Below are positions 27,405-34,814 of a stretch of 48,304 nt of DNA, piece by piece; positions within the stretch are counted from its first letter, which is position 1; each line of letters opens with the position of its first letter. The translations under genes were made by a program, and so were the position numbers. Where the stretch lies: the NCBI GenBank assembly GCA_018971185.1, contig JAGXBH010000013.1:1-48304 (forward strand). The letters run 5' to 3'. Source of the DNA: Acidobacteriota bacterium (lineage in GTDB: Bacteria > Actinomycetota > Acidimicrobiia > Acidimicrobiales > RAAP-2). The notes below the pieces were generated by a model. That model worked only from the letters and a program-made list of their open reading frames with translations. It searched no databases and was not told the DNA's origin.

Positions 27405-27514
27405 ATACCCCCCTCGACACTGGTCGACGCCTGACGACGAAACCTCGTGAACCTGGTGACTCGCGTCCCGGCCACGTTAGCCAACCGGGTGCGCGGCGTT
27501 CGCGCACGACGTCG

Positions 27515-29002
27515 CTACTCGACCGCCATGACGTTGGGCGGCGAGGGCGTAGCGGCGAGAGGCGTGCGCGGCAGGAAGAGTGCGGGAATGACGCCCAGCA
27601 AGCAGGTGGCGCACGACCACCAGAACGAGTGGCCGAACGCCCGCGCGATCTGGTCGAGTTGCGTCGCCGTGGCCGGCGTCAGGCCGTTCTGGATGGCCGC
27701 ACCCGCGCGAGCGCCGACGCGTTGGTTGATCTGGGTATCGAGCACCACGGCGAAGACCGCGACGCCCAGGGAGCCACCCACCTGTCGAAAGATGTTGGTG
27801 GCCGAGGTCGCCTTGGGCACGTCGGCGTGCGTGAGGTTGCGGTAGGACGCCGCGACGACGGGCATCATGCCGAATCCCAAGCCGATCCCCCTGATGAACA
27901 GGGAGACCCCGAGTACTACGTAACTGGTGGAGGCGCCCACGGTGGTGTAGAAGAAGGTGCCCAGGGCCAGTCCCGCCATGCCACCCACGGCCACGTAGCG
28001 AGGACCGTATCGGTCCGCCAGCGATCCCGCCAGTCGCATGACCACGGCGGCGCCGATGCCCTGGGGGGCCATCATCAATCCGGCCTTCCACGCGGCGTCG
28101 CCCCGATCGATCTGGTAGTAGAGAGGCAGTAGGAACATCGTCCCGTACAGGGTCAAGCCCGTCAGGAGGATCCCGATCGAGGCGAAGGTGAACGTGCGGT
28201 CCCTGAAGAGGCGCACGTCGATGAGAGGCTCCGCCGCCCTCGTCGCCCGAGCGACGAATCCCCCGCACAGGACGAGGCCGGCGATCAGACTCAGCCAGAC
28301 GGAGCGGCCGTGAAAGCCGCCGACGACACCCACCTCGGAGAGCCCGTACACTATCGACGCCAACCCGGGGGCGAGCAGGACGAATCCCGCCAGATCGAAA
28401 CCGTGATCCCGGTCGCCGGGAGTGGTCGCCAGGAAGCTCCGAGAGAGCAGCAGAGCGACGATGCCGATGGGCACGTTGACGATGAAGATCCATCGCCACG
28501 AGACATTGGAGACGATGAGTCCGCCCAACACCGGTCCGAGGATGGGTCCGAGGAGTTGTGGCACGCCGACGATGCCCATCACCTTGCCCATCCGCTGGGG
28601 TCCGGCGGTGCGGGCCATGATCGCCTGTCCGACCGGCATGATCATGCCACCGCCGAAACCCTGGAGTACTCGAAAGAAGATGAGGCTCGACGCCGACCAG
28701 GCCCCGGCGCACAGTATCGAGCCGAGGACGAACAAGGAGAGCGAGATCATGTAGACCCGCTTCGCACCCATTCGATGAATCGCCCAACCCGAGAGGGGGA
28801 TCACGATCGCCAGCGACAAGAGGTACCCCGTGGTGACCCACTGGATGGTGCTCACGGTGGTTCGAAAGTCGATACTGAGCTGGTGCAGCGCCACCGCGAC
28901 GATGGTGGTGTCGAGGATGGCCATGATCGTCCCGAGCACGACGACGACAGCGGCGCGCACCAGTTCAGGCTCGAGGCGCTCCTTGACGCGAGATGTGGGC
29001 AT
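27515..29002 (-). CDS. DHA2-family (EmrB/QacA) MFS drug exporter
   Basis: 495-aa membrane protein with about 14 hydrophobic segments. Motif D1 TIMAILDTTIVAVAL (near 25), IQWVTTGYLLSLA, motif A-like GWAIHRMGAKRVYM and motif C-like GPILGPVLGG place it in DHA2. ATG at 29002 with AGAGG 4 nt upstream is preferred over ATG at 29032. Divergent from the small HTH gene at 29176, which could be its regulator; that is inference. Substrate range unknown. Confidence 0.9.
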   Translation of the reverse strand: MPTSRVKERLEPELVRAAVVVVLGTIMAILDTTIVAVALHQLSIDFRTTVSTIQWVTTGYLLSLAIVIPLSGWAIHRMGAKRVYMISLSLFVLGSILCAGAWSASSLIFFRVLQGFGGGMIMPVGQAIMARTAGPQRMGKVMGIVGVPQLLGPILGPVLGGLIVSNVSWRWIFIVNVPIGIVALLLSRSFLATTPGDRDHGFDLAGFVLLAPGLASIVYGLSEVGVVGGFHGRSVWLSLIAGLVLCGGFVARATRAAEPLIDVRLFRDRTFTFASIGILLTGLTLYGTMFLLPLYYQIDRGDAAWKAGLMMAPQGIGAAVVMRLAGSLADRYGPRYVAVGGMAGLALGTFFYTTVGASTSYVVLGVSLFIRGIGLGFGMMPVVAASYRNLTHADVPKATSATNIFRQVGGSLGVAVFAVVLDTQINQRVGARAGAAIQNGLTPATATQLDQIARAFGHSFWWSCATCLLGVIPALFLPRTPLAATPSPPNVMAVE

Positions 29003-29166
29003 GGATCCTCTCGCTCCGCTTGAGTTGGACATCCCCCGGGCCCACCCTAGGGGCCGAGGGGACGCGGACGCCGGGGGACGCGGAGGCGCCGCCGGGCTCC
29101 TCGGCCGATGAGCGAATTCTCATGGTTTTTTCACGACATATTCAATCTCTCGCACCACCCACTTCG

Positions 29167-29172
29167 TAAGAT
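29167..29172 (+). promoter_or_regulatory. Possible -10 element giving a leaderless transcript
   Basis: TAAGAT lies 3 nt before GTG 29176 and 6 nt before ATG 29179, with no Shine-Dalgarno in between. A transcript from it would begin at or next to the start codon. The surrounding DNA is AT-rich for this genome. Confidence 0.35.
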
Positions 29173-29175
29173 GAC

Positions 29176-29445
29176 GTGATGGGCGAACCGGAACTGGCCA
29201 CTAGGAGCAAGGGCATACCACTCGACATCATCTCAAGGGTGGCGTCTCGAAACGGAATGCTGGAGTCGATGGCGCGGGCCAACAACGTGGTCGATATCCG
29301 CCATTTGGAGTTGGTGGACTTCGTGCGGGTCTCGCGGGCCATGGGCGCCGACTGGCGTCAGATCGGTGAGTCCCTCGGGCTGAGCCCACGGCTGGCGTGC
29401 AAGTACTACGGGCGCCGTCGCGGTCACAGTTCCCCTCTCGGGTAG
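29176..29445 (+). CDS. Small helix-turn-helix protein
   Basis: 89 aa (or 88 from ATG 29179). The C-terminal half reads LVDFVRVSRAMGADWRQIGE then SLGLSPRLACKYYGRRR, a helix-turn-helix of the type found in small actinobacterial proteins with a sigma-like ADWxxIGxxLGxS pattern. No other domain. It is divergent from the DHA2 exporter. No Shine-Dalgarno, but a -10 box abuts the start, so leaderless translation is likely. Length and codon pattern support a real gene; function is inferred only as DNA binding. Confidence 0.62.
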   Translation: MMGEPELATRSKGIPLDIISRVASRNGMLESMARANNVVDIRHLELVDFVRVSRAMGADWRQIGESLGLSPRLACKYYGRRRGHSSPLG

Positions 29446-29493
29446 CGAATCACCCCGGGGTGACCGGCTCCCTGCGCCCACCGAAGAGCCCGA

Positions 29494-30138
29494 TCAATAG
29501 CCCACGGTGAATCGTGTCCGGTGGTGGACCGGGTTCTCGATCTCGTCGAGCACGGCGATGGCGAAGTCGGCCCCGCCGATGAAGGAGTTCCCGTCGGCGC
29601 CCACCAGGAGGACGTCGTCGCCGGTGCGGTAGGCGCCGGTGCGCTCGCCCGGTGCGTAGGCGCCGAACGTCGCGGAAGGACTCACGTAGAACCAGTCGGC
29701 CTCAGCGTCTGACGAGCGCAGCGCTTCGAGCACCGCGATGTGCGCCTGAGCCTCGACCTTGAACATTTCGGGGAACTCCGGCGTGTCAAAGAGGCGAGGT
29801 CCCCCCGGGGCCACGTCGAGACTCGACGCTCCACCGACCACGCCCAGTCGTGCGTCGCCCGCAACGACGGCGTCCAGCAGCGCGGGCACCAGCGACGCTA
29901 GGTAGGGCTGACCGTTGGCCGCCCCGTGGACCGCCACGACCACCGTGTCGGCCTCAGCCGCGAGAGTGGCCAGCAACGCGACGTCGCCGATGTCACCCTG
30001 GCGCACGCTCACGCCCGGGCGGGGGTCGGCGCTCCCCGTTCTACTGACTCCGATCACCTCGTGGCCGCGACGAAGGGCCTCTTCGGTTATATGACCACCC
30101 GCGAAGCCGGTGAATCCGATGACGGCGATGGTTCCCAT
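29494..30138 (-). CDS. NAD(P)-binding Rossmann-fold protein, YwnB/NmrA-like
   Basis: 214 aa. The dinucleotide loop GFTGFAGGHITEEAL (8-22) is followed by SVRQGDIGD and GVVGGASSLDVAPG, which match the YwnB-type atypical SDR group; ADFAIAVLDEIENP is near the C-terminus. AAGGAG lies 9 nt before the ATG. Divergent from an Rrf2-family regulator, the same arrangement as ywnB/ywnA in Bacillus. Likely a redox sensor or reductase; substrate unknown. Confidence 0.85.
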   Translation of the reverse strand: MGTIAVIGFTGFAGGHITEEALRRGHEVIGVSRTGSADPRPGVSVRQGDIGDVALLATLAAEADTVVVAVHGAANGQPYLASLVPALLDAVVAGDARLGVVGGASSLDVAPGGPRLFDTPEFPEMFKVEAQAHIAVLEALRSSDAEADWFYVSPSATFGAYAPGERTGAYRTGDDVLLVGADGNSFIGGADFAIAVLDEIENPVHHRTRFTVGY

Positions 30139-30184
30139 GTTTGGTCTCTCCTTCGAGCGAGCGAGGTCGGTCGCGTGACTGAAT

Positions 30185-30211
30185 GTAATCAGAGTGGTTA
30201 CGAATAGTTAC
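30185..30211. promoter_or_regulatory. Candidate Rrf2 operator between divergent genes
   Basis: Half-sites GTAA (30185-30188), GTTAC (30197-30201) and GTTAC (30207-30211). The first two form an inverted repeat and the last two a direct repeat at a 10-bp period. The cluster ends 10 nt before the Rrf2-family ATG and is 47 nt upstream of the NAD(P)-binding gene. Confidence 0.55.
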
Positions 30212-30221
30212 ACTAGCGTCC

Positions 30222-30680
30222 ATGGCCCCACCGACCAACCTCCGCTTCGCGATGGCCGTCCATCTCCTGACGCTGCTCGCCCAGTCGCCCGAGGGCGCGG
30301 TCGACTCGCGACGTTTGGCCGTGAGCCCCGCGATCAACCCGGTCCACGTTCGTCGCCTCCTCGGGCGACTCCGCGAAGAGGGGATGGTGTCATCGAGCCC
30401 CGGGCATCGTGGCGGCTGGACCCTGTCGCGAGCAGCCACCGAGATACATCTCGGTGACGTGTGGCGAGCGCTCAACAAGGATGCCGCGCTACTAGGACTC
30501 CACGAACCCGACCCCCAGTGTCCGACCGGGCGTCGCGTGCGGTCGCGTCTCTTGGAGCTCGATCGCCAAGGCCTCGACGCCCTCCTCGCGACGCTCGACC
30601 GGGTCTCGGTCGCCGACATGCTCGATGGTCCGACCTCGTCGGGGTCACCGGCGGGTGCGGTCGCGGTCGTGGAGCCCTAG
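30222..30680 (+). CDS. Rrf2-family transcriptional regulator (YwnA-like)
   Basis: 152-aa winged-helix regulator. NLRFAMAVHLLTLLA, the recognition segment SPAINPVHVRRLLGRLREEG and wing SSSPGHRGGWTLSR are characteristic. Only one Cys is present (Cys100, PDPQCPTG), so it cannot form the Fe-S cluster site of IscR/NsrR; a thiol-sensing role like that suggested for single-Cys members is possible. No clear Shine-Dalgarno. Probably controls itself and the divergent NAD(P)-binding gene. Its stop overlaps the convergent VOC stop in a shared CTAG. Confidence 0.86.
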   Translation: MAPPTNLRFAMAVHLLTLLAQSPEGAVDSRRLAVSPAINPVHVRRLLGRLREEGMVSSSPGHRGGWTLSRAATEIHLGDVWRALNKDAALLGLHEPDPQCPTGRRVRSRLLELDRQGLDALLATLDRVSVADMLDGPTSSGSPAGAVAVVEP

Positions 30681-31144
30681 AGACGCAAGGGACGCATCGT
30701 GGGTGACGCCCAGAGCTCGGGATCACCCCAGTCCACCCCGGGGACGTCGACGTAGAGCTCGATCTCGTTCCCGTCGGGGTCCCTGACGTAGAGGCTGTGC
30801 GTCACGCCGTGATCCGTGGCTCCGACGATCTCGACGTCGTGCGCGCGCAACACGGCCAACGCCTCGCGCAGCTCGTCATCACTGTCGCCCACCTTGAGCC
30901 CGAAGTGGTACATGCCCACTCGACGACCCGAGGGCAGGGCCGCCGCCGTCGGACCCACCTCGATGAGTAGCAACTCGTGGTGGGTTCGACCACTCGAGGA
31001 GTTGAAGGCGGTGAACGGCCTCCTCCCTGGAGGCAGCGACCCGTCGAGGAGCGGGGTCCACCCGAGGACGTCACGATAGAACTTCGATGAGTTCTCGAGG
31101 TCGCGAACGTAGAGGACTATGTGACCCAACTCCTTGACCCGCAT
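30677..31144 (-). CDS. VOC-superfamily dioxygenase-like protein
   Basis: 155 aa with two beta-alpha-beta-beta-beta units. Potential metal ligands are His8 (ELGHIVLYV), the His in MYHFGLKVG and the Glu in NEIELYVD, so the metal site of catechol-2,3-dioxygenase or glyoxalase-like enzymes looks intact. GGGAGGG lies 4 nt before the ATG. Convergent with the Rrf2-family gene; the two stop codons share CTAG. Substrate unknown. Confidence 0.85.
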   Translation of the reverse strand: MRVKELGHIVLYVRDLENSSKFYRDVLGWTPLLDGSLPPGRRPFTAFNSSSGRTHHELLLIEVGPTAAALPSGRRVGMYHFGLKVGDSDDELREALAVLRAHDVEIVGATDHGVTHSLYVRDPDGNEIELYVDVPGVDWGDPELWASPTMRPLRL

Positions 31145-31253
31145 TGTCCCTCCCGTGGTCCGCTGGACTCAGGCTAGTGAGTCGGACCACGCACCACGAC
31201 GAGGGACGTCCACACCACCGGGACCACGGTCCACGGACGTCGCCGCAGGCGCC

Positions 31254-31874
31254 CTATCGCGTGGCGAGCAGCGACTCCAGGTGCGCCCCGACGCGGGGCC
31301 ATTCCTGATCGATCACCGAGTACATGGCGGTGTCGCGGTAGAGAGCCTCCTCGCCCTCGACCGCCGAGGGTTGCCAGTGGCGAAGAACCCCCTCGAACGT
31401 GGCACCGATGCGCAGGATGGCCTTGCGCGAACGATCATTGCGCAGATCAGTCTTGAGATCGACGCGCGACACCCTCCAGACGTCGAAGGCGTAGCGCAAC
31501 AGGAGGAGTTTCGCCTCGGTGTTGATCGCGCTGCGCTGGGCCGACGCCGACAGCCAGGTACCACCGATCTCCACCGCGAAGGGCGACACGGCTCCACGGC
31601 GAGCACGAATCGTCAGGAACCTCGTCGCGCCCACCACTCGCTCGTCGAAGGCGTTGACCTGGGCGAAGGGAACTGCGAGACCCGCCTCGTATTCCTCGCG
31701 AAGGTCTTGGACGTACTGGGTCATGGTGGTCCACTCGTGGGGCACCGTGGTGTACGCGTAGGTCGAGCGGTCCTCGCTCGCGGCCTCGAGGAGTGCCGCC
31801 ACGTGGTCGAGACGCAGCGGCTCGAGGCGCACCCGGCGTCCGACGAGCGCGGGCACCGGGTAGGTCTGGGTCAC
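31254..31874 (-). CDS. GNAT acetyltransferase, RimJ/RimL type
   Basis: 206 aa. RVRLEPLRLDHVAALLEA near the start, GGTWLSASAQRSAINTEAKLLL in the middle (acetyl-CoA loop region) and LKTDLRNDRSRKAILRIGAT are typical of RimJ/RimL ribosomal-protein-type acetyltransferases with relaxed substrate choice. GTG at 31874 has GGAGG 8 nt upstream; the open frame further upstream is Arg-rich and not credible. Lies 124 nt downstream of the OhrR-type gene on the same strand, so it might be co-transcribed. Confidence 0.85.
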   Translation of the reverse strand: MTQTYPVPALVGRRVRLEPLRLDHVAALLEAASEDRSTYAYTTVPHEWTTMTQYVQDLREEYEAGLAVPFAQVNAFDERVVGATRFLTIRARRGAVSPFAVEIGGTWLSASAQRSAINTEAKLLLLRYAFDVWRVSRVDLKTDLRNDRSRKAILRIGATFEGVLRHWQPSAVEGEEALYRDTAMYSVIDQEWPRVGAHLESLLATR

Positions 31875-31998
31875 TGCGAGAGCCTCCTCCGTGTCACCAC
31901 CGCTCGAGTGCCAGTCGGCCACCGGACCTCGCAGTCGCAGCGCGGAAAGACACGGTCGATCGTAGCGCTGGCGCGACGTCGATCGGTGTCGGCCCGCC

Positions 31999-32463
31999 TC
32001 ACGACGTGGGCTCGCTCGCGTCAGCGCGTCGTGACGCCGCGATGACCTGGGTGAGCGACTCACGCAACGCCTCGAGGTCGGGTATCGACATGCCGAGTCG
32101 CGCCACGACCGCCGGCGGGATCCTCAGGGCTTGTTCGCGCAGATCGCGACCCTGAGGTGTCAACTCGACGATCACCTGACGCTCGTCGACGTCGCTGCGC
32201 CGGCGAATGATGAACCCCGCCGACTCGAGTCGCTTGAGCAGGGGCGAGAGTGTGGGCGAATCCAGTTGCAACATGGTGCCGATCTCGCCGACGGAAAGCG
32301 GGGCGTCGGCCCACAGCGCGAGCATCACCAAGTACTGGGGATGGGTGAGCCCCATGGGCTCGAGGAGTGGTCGATAGATGGAGAGGACACTGCGCGCGGC
32401 CACCACCAGCGCGAAGCAGACCTGTCGCTCCAGGGCGAGAGGGTCCTCAGTTGGCTTCGTCAC
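31999..32463 (-). CDS. OhrR-type MarR-family organic peroxide sensor
   Basis: 154 aa. The N-terminus LERQVCFALVVAARSVLSIY carries the reactive Cys16, and Tyr30 and Tyr44 (LTHPQYLV) sit where OhrR uses tyrosines to stabilise the thiolate. Recognition helix LDSPTLSPLLKRLE and wing RRSDVDERQVIVEL are OhrR-like. Cys-based sensing of organic hydroperoxides is known for this family. AGAGGGA lies 7 nt before the GTG start. No ohr peroxidase gene is adjacent; instead two unrecognised small genes are divergent across a 25-bp palindrome. Confidence 0.85.
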   Translation of the reverse strand: MTKPTEDPLALERQVCFALVVAARSVLSIYRPLLEPMGLTHPQYLVMLALWADAPLSVGEIGTMLQLDSPTLSPLLKRLESAGFIIRRRSDVDERQVIVELTPQGRDLREQALRIPPAVVARLGMSIPDLEALRESLTQVIAASRRADASEPTS

Positions 32464-32603
32464 CCTGGCATCCCTCTTGCGTCCCTCGGCACGTCGCGTG
32501 ACACGAACACGACATCCCCCGTCACCTTAGTCCCCACCACCGGGAATGACATTGCCGGTGCGAACGTGGTCGGCGACTCATCCGTAGAATCCTCATTTTT
32601 AAG

Positions 32604-32628
32604 TAGCATACAATTAAATCGTATGCTA
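32604..32628. promoter_or_regulatory. 25-bp near-perfect palindrome matching the OhrR-box pattern
   Basis: Outer arms TAGCATAC and GTATGCTA pair completely; 11 of 12 base pairs match around the centre at 32616. The core TACAATTAAATCGTA differs by one base from the TACAATT-N-AATTGTA pattern known for OhrR operators. It lies 40 nt upstream of the small membrane-protein gene and 140 nt upstream of the OhrR-type gene, and overlaps a TATATT -10-like box (32627-32632). Confidence 0.75.
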
Positions 32629-32667
32629 TATTATCGCATCAACTCTAATTCCGCGAGAGGAGCGACC

Positions 32668-32877
32668 GTGAGGGTACCGATTGTCCAGCTCCTCGCGGCA
32701 AGTCGTTCGACCCGGCTGGTACCCGCGGGGAATCGAGGGACGCCCGGGGTGTCGCACGCGGCGCTGAATTGGGCCATCATCGGACCCATCCTCGTCGCGG
32801 TCTTCTTCTTCACTCTCTACGGCGCCGCGTACGTCTACATGCGGCGTCCCAACTTCGCCGAAAGGGATCGATCGTGA
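32668..32877 (+). CDS. Small single-span membrane protein, not recognised
   Basis: 69 aa. Basic N-terminal half, then a membrane helix at about residues 40-57 (AIIGPILVAVFFFTLYGAA) followed by YVYMRRPNF, so a short charged tail remains on one side. AGAGGAG lies 5 nt before the GTG start, one of the best ribosome sites in the window. Its stop overlaps the next GTG by 4 nt. Placed directly behind the OhrR-like palindrome, it is likely controlled by the divergent regulator. I do not recognise a family. Confidence 0.7.
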   Translation: MRVPIVQLLAASRSTRLVPAGNRGTPGVSHAALNWAIIGPILVAVFFFTLYGAAYVYMRRPNFAERDRS

Positions 32878-33215
32878 CGAGACGCGCCGCGACCTCCACC
32901 AACTTCATCGTGATCGCCGCAGTACTCGCGGCAGTTCTCGTCACCGCCGTGCTCTTCGAGGCGCACCGTTCGAATGCGGTCGTCTGTTACGGGGCCTCTT
33001 CGGCGAACAGCGGATTATCCACGACGGGTGCGTCCCTCGTCCCCTCGGCGACGGGCGCAGCTCGCGTACCGGTCACCACGTTGCCACCGTCGCACGACAA
33101 TGACGCCGGGATTGCCCGGTCCCCCGACCTAACTCCCGACGCCGACCGCGACACCTTCCAGAAACCTCGATACTGCATCAAGGACGGGCATCGCGTGGTG
33201 GACCACACCAACTGA
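32874..33215 (+). CDS. Small exported or anchored protein, not recognised
   Basis: 113 aa. An N-terminal helix (residues 11-28, FIVIAAVLAAVLVTAVLF) is followed by an extracytoplasmic part of about 85 residues with two Cys, Cys38 (VVCYG) and Cys101 (RYCIKDG), that could form a disulfide across a Ser/Thr/Pro-rich linker. GTGA overlap with the upstream small gene implies coupled synthesis. No known domain seen. With peroxide-sensor control, a role at the cell envelope under oxidative stress is a guess. Confidence 0.68.
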   Translation: MTRRAATSTNFIVIAAVLAAVLVTAVLFEAHRSNAVVCYGASSANSGLSTTGASLVPSATGAARVPVTTLPPSHDNDAGIARSPDLTPDADRDTFQKPRYCIKDGHRVVDHTN

Positions 33216-33453
33216 ACCTCGCGCCCGACAGGAGCGATCAGATCCACTGACGCGTTCATCACGCGTTCCGTGACGAGACGTCACTCCGACCACCTCTGCG
33301 AGTGACGAAGGCTCCGAGCGATGGAAGTCCGTCTCCCACGACTTGCTTGAGGCCATGATGCGCCTGCGCGATTCGAAGTTGTCCACGCCGTTCGCGCCGA
33401 CCTCAATACTTCACGCGGCGCACACCACAACTCCTCTGCGTGCCTCTTCATTC

Positions 33454-33480
33454 TCGAGACGGTGCGTGACACCGTCTCGA
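33454..33480 (+). terminator. Perfect 11-bp hairpin
   Basis: TCGAGACGGTG (33454-33464) and CACCGTCTCGA (33470-33480) with a 5-nt loop CGTGA; CTTTG follows on the plus strand. It lies 238 nt past the small-protein unit, so it may end that transcript or mark a boundary of the low-GC segment. Confidence 0.45.
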
Positions 33481-33622
33481 CTTTGATGCTCACGATTCCA
33501 ACCAACCGACACTTCAGTGCACAAGCTCGCTTCGTGAGGGACTGCGCATACGCTCACCGGCTCCCTCCCGACACTGCGGCTCCGACTGGATCCGCCTACG
33601 AACGACGCGAGAATAATTGAGG

Positions 33623-33757
33623 CACTCCGGCGGTTCCGCCCACCAATGTGCGCCCGCCAAAGCTCTCGCGCGAAGGTCATCACTTATCGCACTATCGAGG
33701 GCTCGCCTTGACGCAATCCGGCAACGCGCGAATCTCCCAGAAATCGAACCTGTGAAC
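33623..33757 (-). pseudogene. Truncated, decayed copy of the VOC gene 5' region
   Basis: This 135-nt stretch aligns over its whole length with 35092-35227, the upstream region and first 28 codons of the intact VOC gene. In this copy the ATG is replaced by GAG, a TAA falls at codon 7 (TCA in the intact gene), and small gaps break the frame. Nothing like the rest of the VOC gene follows. It is the outer end of the decayed duplicate module. Confidence 0.8.
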
Positions 33758-33804
33758 AATTACCGAACGATTCTTGGAAGATGCGCCTGAGAGCGTGACG
33801 ACAC

Positions 33805-34212
33805 CTATAGCCAGCGTGACACGACTCGGACATCACTTGTCTCGTAGCCGATTCTCTCGTAGAAGTCCAACACTGATTCGTTCTCGCTACGCACCATCAG
33901 CTGCAATTTGACGGCACCCATCCTGCGAAGCCAATCCTCAGCTGCCCCCATGAGCTCCGATCCGACACCCGAGCGCTGGTGCGCTTTTGCAACGGCAAGG
34001 TAGTAGACCCAGCCACGATGGCCATCGTGGCCCACCATCACGGCTCCCATCAACTGGTCGTCTCGGGTGAGCCCGAGGACCGCGGACGTCGCCCCATCCA
34101 ATGCCCGATGGAAATCCGCGGTCGCGTCGTTCCAAGGTCGAGTCAATCCCGCCTCGGTCCAGAGAGCGACGACTGACGAAGCGTCCTCTCGAGTGAGTTC
34201 GCGGATATCCAC
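33805..34212 (-). CDS. GNAT acetyltransferase, YpeA-like
   Basis: 135 aa. IRELTREDASSVVALWTEAG, YLAVAKAHQRSGVGSELM (acetyl-CoA loop) and SVLDFYERIGYE are the regular motif order of small YpeA-type GNATs. GTG start at 34212 with no good Shine-Dalgarno. The gene appears intact although it sits between the decayed hicB copy and the VOC remnant, so it was either inserted into, or kept within, the duplicated module. Acceptor unknown. Confidence 0.82.
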   Translation of the reverse strand: MDIRELTREDASSVVALWTEAGLTRPWNDATADFHRALDGATSAVLGLTRDDQLMGAVMVGHDGHRGWVYYLAVAKAHQRSGVGSELMGAAEDWLRRMGAVKLQLMVRSENESVLDFYERIGYETSDVRVVSRWL

Positions 34213-34302
34213 TGGCCAATGGTAATTGACGAGGTGACGACGTCCCTACAGGCTGTACCTGCAAACATCTGTCCACCGTTGGTTGATAGAGGCACGAGGT
34301 TG

Positions 34303-34531
34303 TTAGGAAGCGCCTTCGACAAGCACCACCTGCGACGGCGGACGGACAACTTCGCCATGCTCAATCATCGAAGCAATTTGCTACTCAATCGCCTGGTGGA
34401 TGTTGGCGGTGACTTCTTCAACGGTGTAGCCCGCAGAGACGCAGCCCGGGAGGTCGGGAGGTCGGGAGGTCGGGAACGTACGCGCAGAGATTCGGTCCGG
34501 CGTCCTCAGTAACGACCGCGTACTCGCTCAT
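34303..34531 (-). pseudogene. hicB antitoxin pseudogene (decayed duplicate)
   Basis: Starts well (ATG 34531 with GGAGG upstream, MSEYAVV like the intact MIEYAVV) and ends with a stop at 34303, matching intact hicB from end to end. It is broken twice: an 8-bp unit is present three times (34448-34471), adding 16 bp and shifting the frame, and a TAG follows the AIE of the downstream frame. Without the extra 16 bp it would be 71 codons including the stop; the intact gene has 72. Confidence 0.85.
34448..34471. repeat. 8-bp tandem repeat x3 causing the hicB frameshift
   Basis: GGGAGGTC repeated three times without change (34448, 34456, 34464), then GGGAACG. Intact hicB has one equivalent unit. Two extra units give +16 bp, a +1 shift; a count of one or four would restore frame locally. 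Confidence 0.85.
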
Positions 34532-34725
34532 CGCGACCTCCGCTCAAGACCTGCTTGTCTCACAATGCTAGCGAGGGTCATTTTGGCGACGTCGTCGCCC
34601 AATGCTCAAGGAACAGTGACGCAGCCCATCTTCGCCGGATGATGAAACTGTCGATGACTTACCCACTGGCGACTGAGGAACCAACCTTCATCCTCAAGTT
34701 CTCGAATGATCTCACGAACCTTCAC
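34528..34725 (-). pseudogene. hicA toxin pseudogene (decayed duplicate)
   Basis: 198 nt, the same length as the intact hicA, from GTG 34725 to a TGA that overlaps the hicB-copy ATG (ATGA). By hand alignment 41 of 65 residues equal intact HicA, including the catalytic SHR. A TGA replaces the Gly codon (GGA) of the PGAMGDD segment after residue 39, truncating the product. MKVREIIRELE and RQAGLERR ends are conserved. Confidence 0.87.
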
Positions 34726-34814
34726 AACTACGCAACGGTCGTTGGAAGGAGATTTCAAGTGAGACTACAGACCATGCGCGTCTTGCAGCTGACTCGCGTC
34801 TGTGGCGGCGACTA

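Larger units (their letters stand above)
33216..33804. other. 589-nt lower-GC gap with hairpins and a VOC gene fragment
   Basis: No intact gene. It holds a small GTGACG-aga-CGTCAC hairpin at 33270-33284, an 11-bp perfect hairpin at 33454-33480 and the VOC remnant at 33623-33757. Composition is visibly more AT-rich than the flanks. Confidence 0.6.

Noticed and set aside
27477..28841. 454-codon minus-strand frame within the DHA2 exporter region
   Set aside because: Wrong frame of the exporter; Arg/His-rich and without membrane helices.
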